The position numbers and the translations under genes were made by a program. From an uncultured Ruminococcus sp. (lineage in GTDB: Bacteria; Bacillota; Clostridia; Oscillospirales; Acutalibacteraceae): 5,302 nucleotides of DNA. The notes under the pieces are model-generated. The model had not been told where the DNA came from. It saw only the letters and a list, made by a program, of their open reading frames with translations, and did no database searches. The stretch is taken from assembly GCA_902766585.1 (NCBI GenBank), contig CACXDV010000298.1, forward strand, positions 1 to 5,302, written 5' to 3'. Of this stretch, positions 1-5,302 are shown in pieces. Position 1 is the first letter of the stretch, and each line of letters opens with the position of its first letter.

Positions 1-1
1 A

Positions 2-2206
2 GTCGGTGTATCTGCGGACCATATCGTAAGACTTGGCAAGGAGGATAACTTCTGGGAGCATGGAGAAGGTCCCTGCGGTCCCTGTTCCGAGCTTTATTTT
101 GACAGAGGCGAGAAGTACGGCTGCGGAAGTCCGACCTGCGGTGTTGGCTGTGACTGTGACAGATATGTAGAATTCTGGAACAATGTTTTCACCCAGTTTG
201 ACAATGACGGAAATAACAATTATACTCCTCTTGACCACCCGAATATTGATACGGGCATGGGACTTGAGCGTCTTGCCTGCATAATGCAGGGCGTGGACAA
301 TCTTTTCCTTGTTGATACCGTACAGAACATAATGAAGAAAATAAGCTCTCTTGTTGGTGTTAATTACGGAGACGGCGAAAAGAGCGATATTTCACTTCGT
401 GTAATAACCGACCATATAAGAAGCGTGACCTTTATGATAGGCGACGGTGTAATGCCTTCAAATGAGGGAAGGGGCTATGTACTCCGCAGACTTCTCAGAA
501 GAGCTTCACGTCACGGCAGATTATTGGGTGTAAAAGAACCCTTCCTCTATAAAGTTGTTGATACCGTTATAGCAGAGAACCCGTATTATCCCGAACTTTC
601 AGAAAAGAGAGAGATCATAACCAAGGTCATAAGAACAGAGGAAGAGGCTTTCGCAAAAACTCTTACTCAGGGCTTTGCAATGCTTAATGAGATAATTGAA
701 AAGTCCGAGATAAACCGTATTTCAGGTGAGGATGCATTCAGACTGAACGATACCTTCGGATTCCCTGTTGACCTTATTAAAGAGATCGCTGCCGAAAGAG
801 GAATGACGATTGATACCGAAGGCTATGACAAGCTTCTTATGGAGCAGAAAAAGAGAGCAAAGGAAGCAAGAAAGAAGTCCGATACAGAAGCATGGCTCAG
901 TGATGCAGTTGATTTCAGCGGTATCTCAAAGACCGAATTTTTAGGATATACACAATTGACATCTGAATCTAAGATACTTGCTATTGTAAAAGAAGGAGAA
1001 AAGGTTGAATTCGGCGGAACAGGCGATGATGTTGTTCTGGTTCTTGACAAGACTCCTTTTTATGCAGAAAGCGGCGGACAGGTCGGTGATACCGGTACTA
1101 TTAAGGGTAAGGATGCAGAGATCGCTGTATTTGATACAGTAAAGGATAATAACGGAATATTCATGCACCGCTGCCGTATCAACAGCGGTGCCATTGAAGT
1201 CGGAGATACTGTCAATGCGATCGTAAACAGGGTTTCAAGATTAGCAATAATGAGAAACCATACTGCCGCACATCTTCTTCAGGCAGCACTCAGAGAGGTT
1301 CTCGGAAATCATGTTGAGCAGGCAGGTCAGCTTGTCAATGATGAAAAGCTCCGTTTTGACTTTACTCATTTCTCAGCGCTTACTCCGCAGGAATTGAAAA
1401 AGGTAGAGTATCGTGTAAATAAAGAGATAGCCAAGGCTTATCCTGTAGTTACCAGGGAAATGCCCATTGAAGAAGCAAAGAAGCTCGGCGCAATGGCTCT
1501 GTTCGGTGAAAAGTACGGAGATGTTGTAAGGGTTGTTATTGCCGGAGATTTCTCAAAGGAATTCTGCGGCGGTACTCATATGGATAATACAGCAAAGTTG
1601 GGACTTTTCCGTATTATCAGCGAAAACTCCGTAGCTGCCGGAGTGAGAAGGATCGAAGCTGTTACAGGTTATAATGTTATAGAGCTTATTGAATCCTATG
1701 ACAAGACAATAAACGATACAATGAAGGCGCTTAAAATAAAGAATTCCGCAAAGCTCAGCGAGACTGCGGAAAGACTTATGGAGGAGCTCAAGGCTAAGGA
1801 AAAGGAGATAGAATCCCTTACTGCAAAGCTTTCATCTCAGGGAATAGATACAATGCTTTCAACAGCAGAGGAGCATGACGGTATCCGTGTAGCCTGCGGT
1901 AAGTTTAAGGGAACAAATTCCGCTGCCCTTAAGACAATGGCTGATACTGTTCTTGATAAGGCACCTGATTGTATTGCCGTTATGTTTGCAGTAGACGGAG
2001 ATAAGGCAAATCTCTGTGTAGCCTGCGGCAAGGCGGCTCAGGCAAAGGGCGCTCATGCAGGTAAGCTTGTTAAGGCAATAGCAGAGCTTGTAGGCGGAAA
2101 GGGCGGAGGAAAGCCCGAAAGAGCAATGGCTGGTGTAGGAGATATTTCAAAAATTGATTCTGCGCTGAACAGCTCAAAGGAAATAGTAATTAACAGCCTG
2201 AAATAA
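2..2206 (+). CDS. alaS: Alanyl-tRNA synthetase, 5' end missing (runs in from left edge)
   Basis: Cytoplasmic class II enzyme that charges tRNA-Ala with alanine and clears mischarged Ser/Gly. The open frame runs from base 2 without a start, giving 734 visible residues; the family is usually about 870-880, so roughly 140 N-terminal residues (most of the motif 1 part of the catalytic core) lie outside. The ATG at 257 is internal: the frame upstream of it reads as typical AlaRS, with GPCGPCSELYFDRG (visible residues 23-36), the Cys-rich CGVGCDCDRY, EFWNNVFTQF and then NIDTGMGLER (class II motif 3 region). The editing domain shows the zinc ligands HTAAH (His420, His424) and CGGTH (Cys522, His526). 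The C-terminal DHHA1 domain follows a Lys/Glu-rich linker and ends in a Gly-rich GGKGGGKPERAMAG stretch. No frameshift is seen. All expected motifs are intact, so identification is very secure; only the start is unknown. Confidence 0.98.
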   Translation, partial: VGVSADHIVRLGKEDNFWEHGEGPCGPCSELYFDRGEKYGCGSPTCGVGCDCDRYVEFWNNVFTQFDNDGNNNYTPLDHPNIDTGMGLERLACIMQGVDNLFLVDTVQNIMKKISSLVGVNYGDGEKSDISLRVITDHIRSVTFMIGDGVMPSNEGRGYVLRRLLRRASRHGRLLGVKEPFLYKVVDTVIAENPYYPELSEKREIITKVIRTEEEAFAKTLTQGFAMLNEIIEKSEINRISGEDAFRLNDTFGFPVDLIKEIAAERGMTIDTEGYDKLLMEQKKRAKEARKKSDTEAWLSDAVDFSGISKTEFLGYTQLTSESKILAIVKEGEKVEFGGTGDDVVLVLDKTPFYAESGGQVGDTGTIKGKDAEIAVFDTVKDNNGIFMHRCRINSGAIEVGDTVNAIVNRVSRLAIMRNHTAAHLLQAALREVLGNHVEQAGQLVNDEKLRFDFTHFSALTPQELKKVEYRVNKEIAKAYPVVTREMPIEEAKKLGAMALFGEKYGDVVRVVIAGDFSKEFCGGTHMDNTAKLGLFRIISENSVAAGVRRIEAVTGYNVIELIESYDKTINDTMKALKIKNSAKLSETAERLMEELKAKEKEIESLTAKLSSQGIDTMLSTAEEHDGIRVACGKFKGTNSAALKTMADTVLDKAPDCIAVMFAVDGDKANLCVACGKAAQAKGAHAGKLVKAIAELVGGKGGGKPERAMAGVGDISKIDSALNSSKEIVINSLK

Positions 2207-2218
2207 TATTAAATGACT

Positions 2219-2246
2219 GAACTCATATCCCGCGGGATATGGGTTC
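2219..2246 (+). terminator. Palindromic hairpin after alaS; weak terminator or operator
   Basis: Bases 2224-2241 are a perfect 18-bp palindrome (CATATCCCG / CGGGATATG). It extends to 28 bases as GAAC-T ... G-GTTC, with only a T-G wobble interrupting the arms. It begins 13 bases after the alaS stop and is followed by the short pyrimidine run TCTCTT, so it could end alaS transcription. The tail is poor in T for an intrinsic terminator, and perfect palindromy in DNA is equally expected of a dimeric regulator's operator. It lies just upstream of the regulator gene, so attenuation or autoregulation are alternatives. The palindrome is directly visible; its role is inferred. Confidence 0.5.
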
Positions 2247-2255
2247 TCTTATAAT

Positions 2256-2262
2256 GGGGTGA
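2256..2262 (+). promoter_or_regulatory. Ribosome binding site for the Crp/Fnr gene
   Basis: GGGGTGA lies 6 bases before the GTG at 2269. It supports that GTG as the start, since no in-frame ATG or other well-placed start lies between it and the alaS stop. It sits immediately downstream of the hairpin, so folding of the hairpin may affect access to it. Confidence 0.65.
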
Positions 2263-2268
2263 GCAGCG

Positions 2269-2952
2269 GTGGCAATAGAACTATCACAATGCAAGCTTGT
2301 TTACAGGAAATATTTTTCCTTCTGGGATAAGCTTAGTGACGGACAAAAAGAGCTTCTCTGTGCGAATACAAGGAGCGTCAGCTATAAAAAGGGTACAAAT
2401 ATCCACGGCGCAGAGGATAGCTGTACCGGCGCTATAATAGTTGTCAGCGGATGTCTCAGGGCTTATCTGCTCAGCGAAAACGGAAAGGAGATCACACTTT
2501 GCCGGTTTAAGACAGGCGAGGTATGTATGCTCTCTGCATCCTGTGTTCTTGAGTCGATAACCTTTGATGTTGTCATTGATGCCGAGGAGGACAGTGAGGT
2601 TTACATTGTGCGCGGTGATGTCATGGCAAAGGTCTCAAAGGAAAATATTTATGTCGAAAACTATGCTCTTGATAATGCTGTAAAGAGGTTTTCTGATGTA
2701 GTGTGGGTAATGCAGCAGATAATGTTCCTCAGTCTTGATAAGAGGATAGCCGTATTCCTGTGGGATGAAATGGTCAGAACAGACAGCACTGTGATAAAGC
2801 TTACACATGAACAGATAGCAAAATATATCAGTTCAGCTCGTGAAGCTGTAACGAGAATGCTCAGATACCTTGCTTCGGAGGGGATAGTTGAGCTTTCGAG
2901 GAAGGGTATAACAATAATTGATAAGGAAAAGCTGAGAGCGCTCACGGTTTGA
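2269..2952 (+). CDS. Crp/Fnr-family transcriptional regulator
   Basis: Predicted cytoplasmic, dimeric DNA-binding regulator of 227 residues, the normal length for the family. Residues about 15-115 read as a cyclic-nucleotide-binding-type beta-roll (GAIIVVSGCLRAYLLSENGKE, then FKTGEVCMLSASCVL and ITFDVVIDAEEDSEVYIV). A long dimerisation helix follows at about 125-165, then a winged helix-turn-helix at about 176-215 (LTHEQIAKYISSAREAVTRMLRYLASEGIV). The recognition helix has the R-E-x-x-x-R spacing of E. coli CRP (Arg191, Glu192, Arg196). The region where CRP carries its Arg-Ser cAMP contacts reads SITFDVV, so cAMP binding is unlikely. All seven cysteines (8, 31, 52, 62, 78, 86, 92) lie in the sensor half, but they do not match the classical FNR N-terminal cluster, so a redox or metal role is only a possibility. 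Start is GTG with a good RBS. Its ligand and targets cannot be read from sequence. It lies 62 bases after alaS and 250 before pckA, same strand. Confidence 0.9.
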   Translation: MAIELSQCKLVYRKYFSFWDKLSDGQKELLCANTRSVSYKKGTNIHGAEDSCTGAIIVVSGCLRAYLLSENGKEITLCRFKTGEVCMLSASCVLESITFDVVIDAEEDSEVYIVRGDVMAKVSKENIYVENYALDNAVKRFSDVVWVMQQIMFLSLDKRIAVFLWDEMVRTDSTVIKLTHEQIAKYISSAREAVTRMLRYLASEGIVELSRKGITIIDKEKLRALTV

Positions 2953-3048
2953 TTTATACATTTAAAGCTTCATGTAAAAAATGAAGGCTGAAGGTTCTGA
3001 TTATTCGGAATTTTATGATTGATCTATATGATAAGCCCGTTTATGAAT

Positions 3049-3124
3049 AATCTGTATTGCGGTGATTCATTTCAGTATCGTCAAAATGAATTTTTTAGAC
3101 GGAATTATCTTGACAATACAGATT
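3049..3124. promoter_or_regulatory. 11-bp inverted repeat spanning the pckA upstream region
   Basis: AATCTGTATTG at 3049-3059 is matched exactly by its reverse complement CAATACAGATT at 3114-3124, with 54 bases between. The right arm overlaps the last two bases of the pckA -35 box and enters the spacer, so a protein bound there would affect RNA polymerase directly. Five full helical turns or so separate the arms, which would suit cooperative binding or looping. The match is directly visible; regulatory function is inferred and no known operator consensus is recognised. Confidence 0.5.
3065..3091. repeat. Inner 8-bp inverted repeat upstream of pckA promoter
   Basis: ATTCATTT at 3065-3072 and ATGAAT-containing AAATGAAT at 3084-3091 are exact reverse complements with an 11-base spacer, nested inside the 11-bp outer repeat. 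The 27-bp span is about right for one dimeric regulator. A run of six T follows on the + strand (3091-3096), so a weak terminator for leftward-gene readthrough is another reading. The arms are AT-rich and short, so chance is not excluded. Confidence 0.35.
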
Positions 3125-3138
3125 CTATGCGGTAAAAT
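3110..3138 (+). promoter_or_regulatory. Sigma-A type promoter of pckA
   Basis: A perfect TTGACA -35 (3110-3115) is followed, after exactly 17 bases, by TAAAAT (3133-3138), one mismatch from the consensus -10. Transcription would begin near 3145, giving a leader of about 58 bases before the ATG at 3203. A TATAAT at 3138-3143 overlaps but would need a 22-base spacer, so it is less likely. The near-consensus strength fits high expression of a central metabolic enzyme and makes pckA an independent transcription unit. Confidence 0.85.
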
Positions 3139-3148
3139 ATAATATGTA

Positions 3149-3178
3149 CTGAAAATGCATAACTATGTCATTTTTCAG
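3149..3178 (+). promoter_or_regulatory. Hairpin in the pckA 5' leader
   Basis: CTGAAAATG (3149-3157) pairs with CATTTTTCAG (3169-3178), giving nine base pairs with a single bulged T and an 11-base loop. It would lie within a few bases of the predicted transcript start and end 8 bases before the RBS. Such 5'-terminal stems can protect mRNA from decay; other regulatory roles are possible. It also buries the in-frame ATG at 3155, which has no RBS, supporting translation from 3203. Confidence 0.5.
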
Positions 3179-3186
3179 ATAATTTT

Positions 3187-3193
3187 GAGGAGG
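3187..3193 (+). promoter_or_regulatory. Ribosome binding site deciding the pckA start
   Basis: GAGGAGG is a near-perfect anti-16S complement and ends 9 bases before the ATG at 3203. The frame is open further upstream to an ATG at 3155, but the extra 16 residues there have no RBS, would begin only about 10 bases into the predicted transcript and lie in a hairpin. The start at 3203 is therefore preferred. Confidence 0.9.
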
Positions 3194-3202
3194 CAGGACA
3201 AT

Positions 3203-4897
3203 ATGTCAACAAAAGCTTATTATCCTATAAATGAAATAGGAAAAGGAAAAGTTGGTTTTTCAAAGACACGTTCAATTATTGAAGGCGCATTCTACGGCAA
3301 CAATGTAGTAGAGGTCACTTCACTTGAAGAGGCTTATAACCTTGCAAAGAATTCACCCGGTACAATTGTTACCGATATGCCTGTTTTCGAGGGACCGAAG
3401 GTAGGTCTTCCCGAGGATGCAAAGGTTCTTCTTTTCAATGACGGCGCTGTAACAGGCAGATATGCTGCTGCAAGAAGAATCAAGGGCGAACCCGGTGTAG
3501 ATGATGCAAAGCTTGATAAGGTAGTAATGGATGCTGTATATAAGACACGTTTCAAGAAGCTCTATCATGCATCAGCTTATATCGGACTTGATCCCGAGTT
3601 CATGGTTAAGGCTCATCTTCTTATTCCCGAGGGAGAAGAGAACCTCATGTATAACTGGCTGCTCAACTTCCAGTATATCAATGACGAATATGCAAAGATG
3701 TATGAAGGTTCACAGCCTGTAGGCAACGGCAGCGAGCCTGATATCTATATTTTCTCAGATCCCCAGTGGGCACCCACACCTTCACCCGATGTTGATTACA
3801 GCTGTCTGAGCGATGATCTCACCTGCTGCTATTTTGATACAGACAACAACTGTGCAGCTATTCTTGGCATGAAGTATTTCGGTGAGCACAAGAAGGGCAC
3901 ACTTACTATCGCATGGGCTATTGCTAACCGTAACGGCTATGCATCCTGCCACGGCGGTCAGAAGGAATATACACTTGCAGACGGCAGCAAGTATGTTGCA
4001 TCAGTATTCGGACTTTCAGGTTCAGGCAAATCAACACTTACACACGCAAAGCATGGCGGTAAGTATCCGAATATCACAGTTCTTCACGATGATGCATTTA
4101 TCATCAATTCAGATACCTGTGCATCTATTGCGCTTGAGCCCTCATATTTTGATAAAACAGCCGATTATCCCACAGGCTGTCCCGATAACAAGTATCTTCT
4201 CAGCGTTCAGAACTGCTCCTGCACAAAGGACAGCGAAGGCAAGATCCAGCTTGTAACAGAGGATATCAGAAACGGTAACGGCCGTGCTATCAAGTCAAAG
4301 CTCTGGTCTCCGAACAGAGTTGACAAGATCGACTCACCTGTAAACTCAATTATCTGGATCATGAAGGATCCTACAATTCCTCCCTGTGTAAAGCTTAAGG
4401 GTGCAGCGCTTGCTTCTGTAATGGGTGCAACTCTTGCTACAAAGACCTCTACTGCAGAGCGTGTAGCAGCAGGCACAGATATGAATGCGCTTCGTATAGT
4501 TCCTTATGCTAACCCCTTCAGAACATATCCTCTTGTAAATGACTATGTTAAGTTCAAGAAGCTTGTTGAAGAAAAGAATGTTGCTTGCTATATCGTAAAT
4601 ACAGGCGATTTCATGGGCAAGAAGGTTCAGAAGGAAGATACTCTCGGCGTACTTGAAGCAATAGTTGAGGGTACAGCTAAGTTTGAGAAATGGGGCCCCT
4701 TCGAGGATGTTGAGATTCTCAACTGGGAAGGTTTTGAGCCTGACATGAACGATGCTGATTATAAGGCTGCTCTTAAGAATGCAATGATCAACCGTGTAAA
4801 TGCTGTTAAGGGCTTCTCAGAGAAGAAGGGCGGATATGACAAGCTGCCTGATGAGGCACTTGATGCACTCCAGAAGCTTGTTGACGAACTCTCATAA
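3203..4897 (+). CDS. pckA: Phosphoenolpyruvate carboxykinase (ATP)
   Basis: Cytoplasmic enzyme that interconverts oxaloacetate + ATP with PEP + CO2 + ADP. In fermentative anaerobes it often works in the carboxylating direction, making ATP and feeding succinate formation. It has 564 residues, somewhat longer than the approximately 540 of E. coli PckA. Visible motifs: TGR at 84-86 (cf. substrate-binding Arg65 of E. coli), GEHKKGT at 227-233 (metal-site lysines), CHGG with His250 (cf. His232), P-loop GLSGSGKS at 270-277, metal-binding HDD at 295-297, and VNTGD at 465-469. The HCSANVG motif of E. coli is reduced to CHGGQKE, and the PPVSRL motif reads PPCVKL, with Lys397 where the nucleotide-contacting Arg would be expected. 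It therefore belongs to a divergent, Clostridia-type branch; the core motifs are intact and it should be active. It has its own promoter, strong RBS and terminator, and its codon choice appears strongly biased, suggesting high expression. Its last 76 bases recur inverted at the right edge. Confidence 0.95.
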   Translation: MSTKAYYPINEIGKGKVGFSKTRSIIEGAFYGNNVVEVTSLEEAYNLAKNSPGTIVTDMPVFEGPKVGLPEDAKVLLFNDGAVTGRYAAARRIKGEPGVDDAKLDKVVMDAVYKTRFKKLYHASAYIGLDPEFMVKAHLLIPEGEENLMYNWLLNFQYINDEYAKMYEGSQPVGNGSEPDIYIFSDPQWAPTPSPDVDYSCLSDDLTCCYFDTDNNCAAILGMKYFGEHKKGTLTIAWAIANRNGYASCHGGQKEYTLADGSKYVASVFGLSGSGKSTLTHAKHGGKYPNITVLHDDAFIINSDTCASIALEPSYFDKTADYPTGCPDNKYLLSVQNCSCTKDSEGKIQLVTEDIRNGNGRAIKSKLWSPNRVDKIDSPVNSIIWIMKDPTIPPCVKLKGAALASVMGATLATKTSTAERVAAGTDMNALRIVPYANPFRTYPLVNDYVKFKKLVEEKNVACYIVNTGDFMGKKVQKEDTLGVLEAIVEGTAKFEKWGPFEDVEILNWEGFEPDMNDADYKAALKNAMINRVNAVKGFSEKKGGYDKLPDEALDALQKLVDELS

Positions 4898-4922
4898 CAA
4901 TGTACAATGTGCAATGTGCAAT
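4898..4922 (+). repeat. Heptanucleotide tandem repeat, short array (GTNCAAT)
   Basis: Directly after the pckA stop comes CAAT, then GTACAAT, GTGCAAT and GTGCAAT: three full 7-bp units plus a partial one. It is the reverse complement type of the longer array at 5162-5224, and in both cases the array starts at or a few bases from a pckA stop codon. It appears to have been duplicated with the gene and then changed in length. Function unknown; similar 7-mer short tandem repeats are known as fast-varying intergenic elements in bacteria. Confidence 0.85.
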
Positions 4923-4962
4923 TGAGTGGTTTTCCTGATTCGTTTTGTCATTTAGATATTTA

Positions 4963-4995
4963 GTGCAGGTCTGTATATAGACCTGCACGATTTTT
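4963..4995 (+). terminator. Rho-independent terminator of pckA
   Basis: GTGCAGGTCT (4963-4972) and AGACCTGCAC (4979-4988) form a perfect 10-bp stem with a 6-base loop, followed by GA and five T. It lies 65 bases after the left pckA stop. No T-run appears on the minus strand side, so it should act only on rightward transcription. Confidence 0.9.
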
Positions 4996-5050
4996 ATTAT
5001 GTAGAATTGAGTTGATTTTAATATAAATTGAGATCAGCTCAACAGTTGAT

Positions 5051-5102
5051 AAAAAAATTAAGTCTGTTGTATTACCTGATGATACAACAGACTTATTTTT
5101 TT
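5051..5102. terminator. Bidirectional Rho-independent terminator
   Basis: TAAGTCTGTTGTAT (5059-5072) pairs perfectly with ATACAACAGACTTA (5082-5095), a 14-bp stem with a 9-base loop. Seven A precede it (5051-5057) and seven T follow it (5096-5102), so it has a U-tract in both directions. This is the expected design between convergent genes: it would back up the rightward terminator and serve as the only visible terminator for leftward transcription from the inverted pckA copy. It supports the view that a real gene enters from the right. Confidence 0.9.
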
Positions 5103-5161
5103 GTTTAGTCAGAATTCAGTTATGCGGAACAGAACCGAATGTTCGTAGAAACGGAATGCGA
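5103..5161. other. Unique spacer with no recognisable feature
   Basis: Between the bidirectional terminator and the long repeat array there is no convincing reading frame, RNA gene or promoter. A 5-bp stem (GAACA / TGTTC) within it is too short to call. Likewise 4996-5050, between the terminators, is AT-rich with only a weak 8-bp imperfect stem. Confidence 0.6.
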
Positions 5162-5224
5162 ATTGCACATTGAACATTGCACATTGTACATTGAACATTG
5201 CACATTGTACATTGAACATTGAAT
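5162..5224 (-). repeat. Heptanucleotide tandem repeat, long array (ATTGNAC on +)
   Basis: Eight consecutive 7-bp units of form ATTGNAC run from 5162 to 5217, with a ninth degenerate unit ATTGAAT at 5218-5224. The variable base follows the order C, A, C, T, A, C, T, A, giving a 21-bp higher-order unit (N = A, C, T) twice in exact tandem at 5169-5189 and 5190-5210. Read in the direction of the inverted pckA copy it begins 2 bases after the stop, mirroring the shorter array at 4898-4922. The shorter array lacks units with N = A, so the arrays have evolved separately, by slippage or unequal exchange. Confidence 0.9.
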
Positions 5225-5226
5225 GA

Positions 5227-5302
5227 TTATGAGAGTTCGTCAACAAGCTTCTGGAGTGCATCAAGTGCCTCATCAGGCAGCTTGTCATATCCGCCCTTCT
5301 TC
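5227..5302 (-). CDS. pckA: Second pckA copy, C-terminal end only (cut by right edge)
   Basis: The minus strand encodes KKGGYDKLPDEAL and on to VDELS with a TAA stop at 5229-5227: 24 codons, each identical in DNA to the end of the left pckA. In PEPCK this segment is the extreme C-terminal helix region. Whether the rest is a full gene, a fragment or an assembly artefact cannot be seen. A bidirectional terminator lies downstream in its direction of transcription, which suits a transcribed gene. Its own promoter and 5' end are outside the window. Confidence 0.75.
   Translation of the reverse strand, partial: KKGGYDKLPDEALDALQKLVDELS

Larger units (their letters stand above)
4822..5302. repeat. 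Large inverted repeat: two convergent pckA 3' ends
   Basis: The arms are 4822-4897 and 5227-5302. They are exact reverse complements over all 76 bases, up to and including the TAA, and the right arm is cut by the window edge, so the full repeat may be much longer. Similarity continues past the stops into heptanucleotide arrays of differing length and ends at a shared CAATT on the inner side. The remaining inner sequence (about 4926-5160) is unique and contains two terminators. Identity at third codon positions points to a recent duplication, gene conversion, or an artefact. Confidence 0.95.

Noticed and set aside
257..2206. alaS starting at the ATG at 257
   Set aside because: The same frame is open to base 2 and encodes conserved AlaRS motifs upstream, so this ATG (in the GMGLER motif) is internal.
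2250..2255. TATAAT as a -10 box for the regulator gene
   Set aside because: No -35 lies at proper spacing, and a start about 7 bases downstream would cut into the RBS and leave almost no leader.
2958..2990. Terminator for the regulator gene (AGCTTCAT / ATGAAGGCT)
   Set aside because: The stem is short, has a bulge, and no T-tract follows it.
3019..3032. FNR-type box (TTGAT-N4-ATGAT)
   Set aside because: The right half does not match the ATCAA half-site, so dyad symmetry is lost; also no FNR-type cluster is evident in the adjacent regulator.
3155..3202. pckA starting 16 codons earlier at 3155
   Set aside because: It has no ribosome binding site, lies in a leader hairpin only about 10 bases from the predicted transcript start, and the ATG at 3203 has a near-perfect RBS.
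3882..4256. 124-codon plus-strand frame inside pckA
   Set aside because: It is a shadow of the pckA coding frame, low-complexity and Ser/His-rich, with no family resemblance.
4806..4988. 60-codon minus-strand frame across the pckA end and terminator
   Set aside because: It starts inside the terminator stem, has no RBS, overlaps pckA antisense and contains translated repeat sequence.
4898..5224. CRISPR array
   Set aside because: The repeats are 7 bp in direct tandem without spacers, unlike CRISPR repeats.
4822..5302. Simple fold-back amplification chimera explaining the inverted repeat
   Set aside because: Array length and the bases between stop and array differ between the arms, so the right arm is not a mirror copy of the left; other artefacts remain possible.

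Overview
The window looks like a chromosomal segment from a moderately low-GC Clostridia-type Firmicute, most likely a Ruminococcus/Oscillospiraceae-like gut or rumen anaerobe. The grounds are the AGGAGG-type ribosome binding sites, a sigma-A promoter of TTGACA-17-TAAAAT form, Rho-independent terminators, a Clostridia-style Crp/Fnr regulator with no cAMP-site signature, and an ATP-type phosphoenolpyruvate carboxykinase (PEPCK). Genus is inference; no rRNA or other marker is present.

Layout from left to right: (1) the 3' five-sixths or so of alaS (alanyl-tRNA synthetase), running in from the left edge and ending at 2206; (2) a short gap of 62 bases holding a perfect 18-bp palindrome within a 28-base hairpin; (3) a 227-codon Crp/Fnr-family regulator, GTG start at 2269; (4) a 250-base intergenic region with nested inverted repeats, a strong promoter whose -35 box lies against one repeat arm, a hairpin at the predicted 5' end of the mRNA, and a strong RBS; (5) pckA (ATP-dependent PEPCK), 564 codons from the ATG at 3203; (6) a 329-base convergent intergenic region with two terminators flanked by heptanucleotide repeat arrays; (7) the last 24 codons and stop of a second, inverted pckA copy entering from the right edge.

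The most unusual feature is the right end. The last 76 bases of pckA, stop codon included, recur without a mismatch in inverted orientation at 5227-5302. Each copy is followed directly by its own array of 7-bp repeats (GTNCAAT when read in the gene's direction). The arrays differ in length (about 3 versus 8 units) and in unit composition, so the second arm is not a plain mirror image of the first. This fits a convergent pair of pckA genes kept identical by recent duplication or gene conversion, but an assembly or amplification artefact at a contig end remains possible.

Functionally, alaS is housekeeping, the Crp/Fnr protein is an apparent transcription factor, and pckA links PEP and oxaloacetate. 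In fermentative anaerobes PEPCK often runs in the carboxylating, ATP-yielding direction towards succinate. Whether the regulator controls pckA is unknown; its position directly upstream and the inverted repeats at the pckA promoter make this a reasonable hypothesis.
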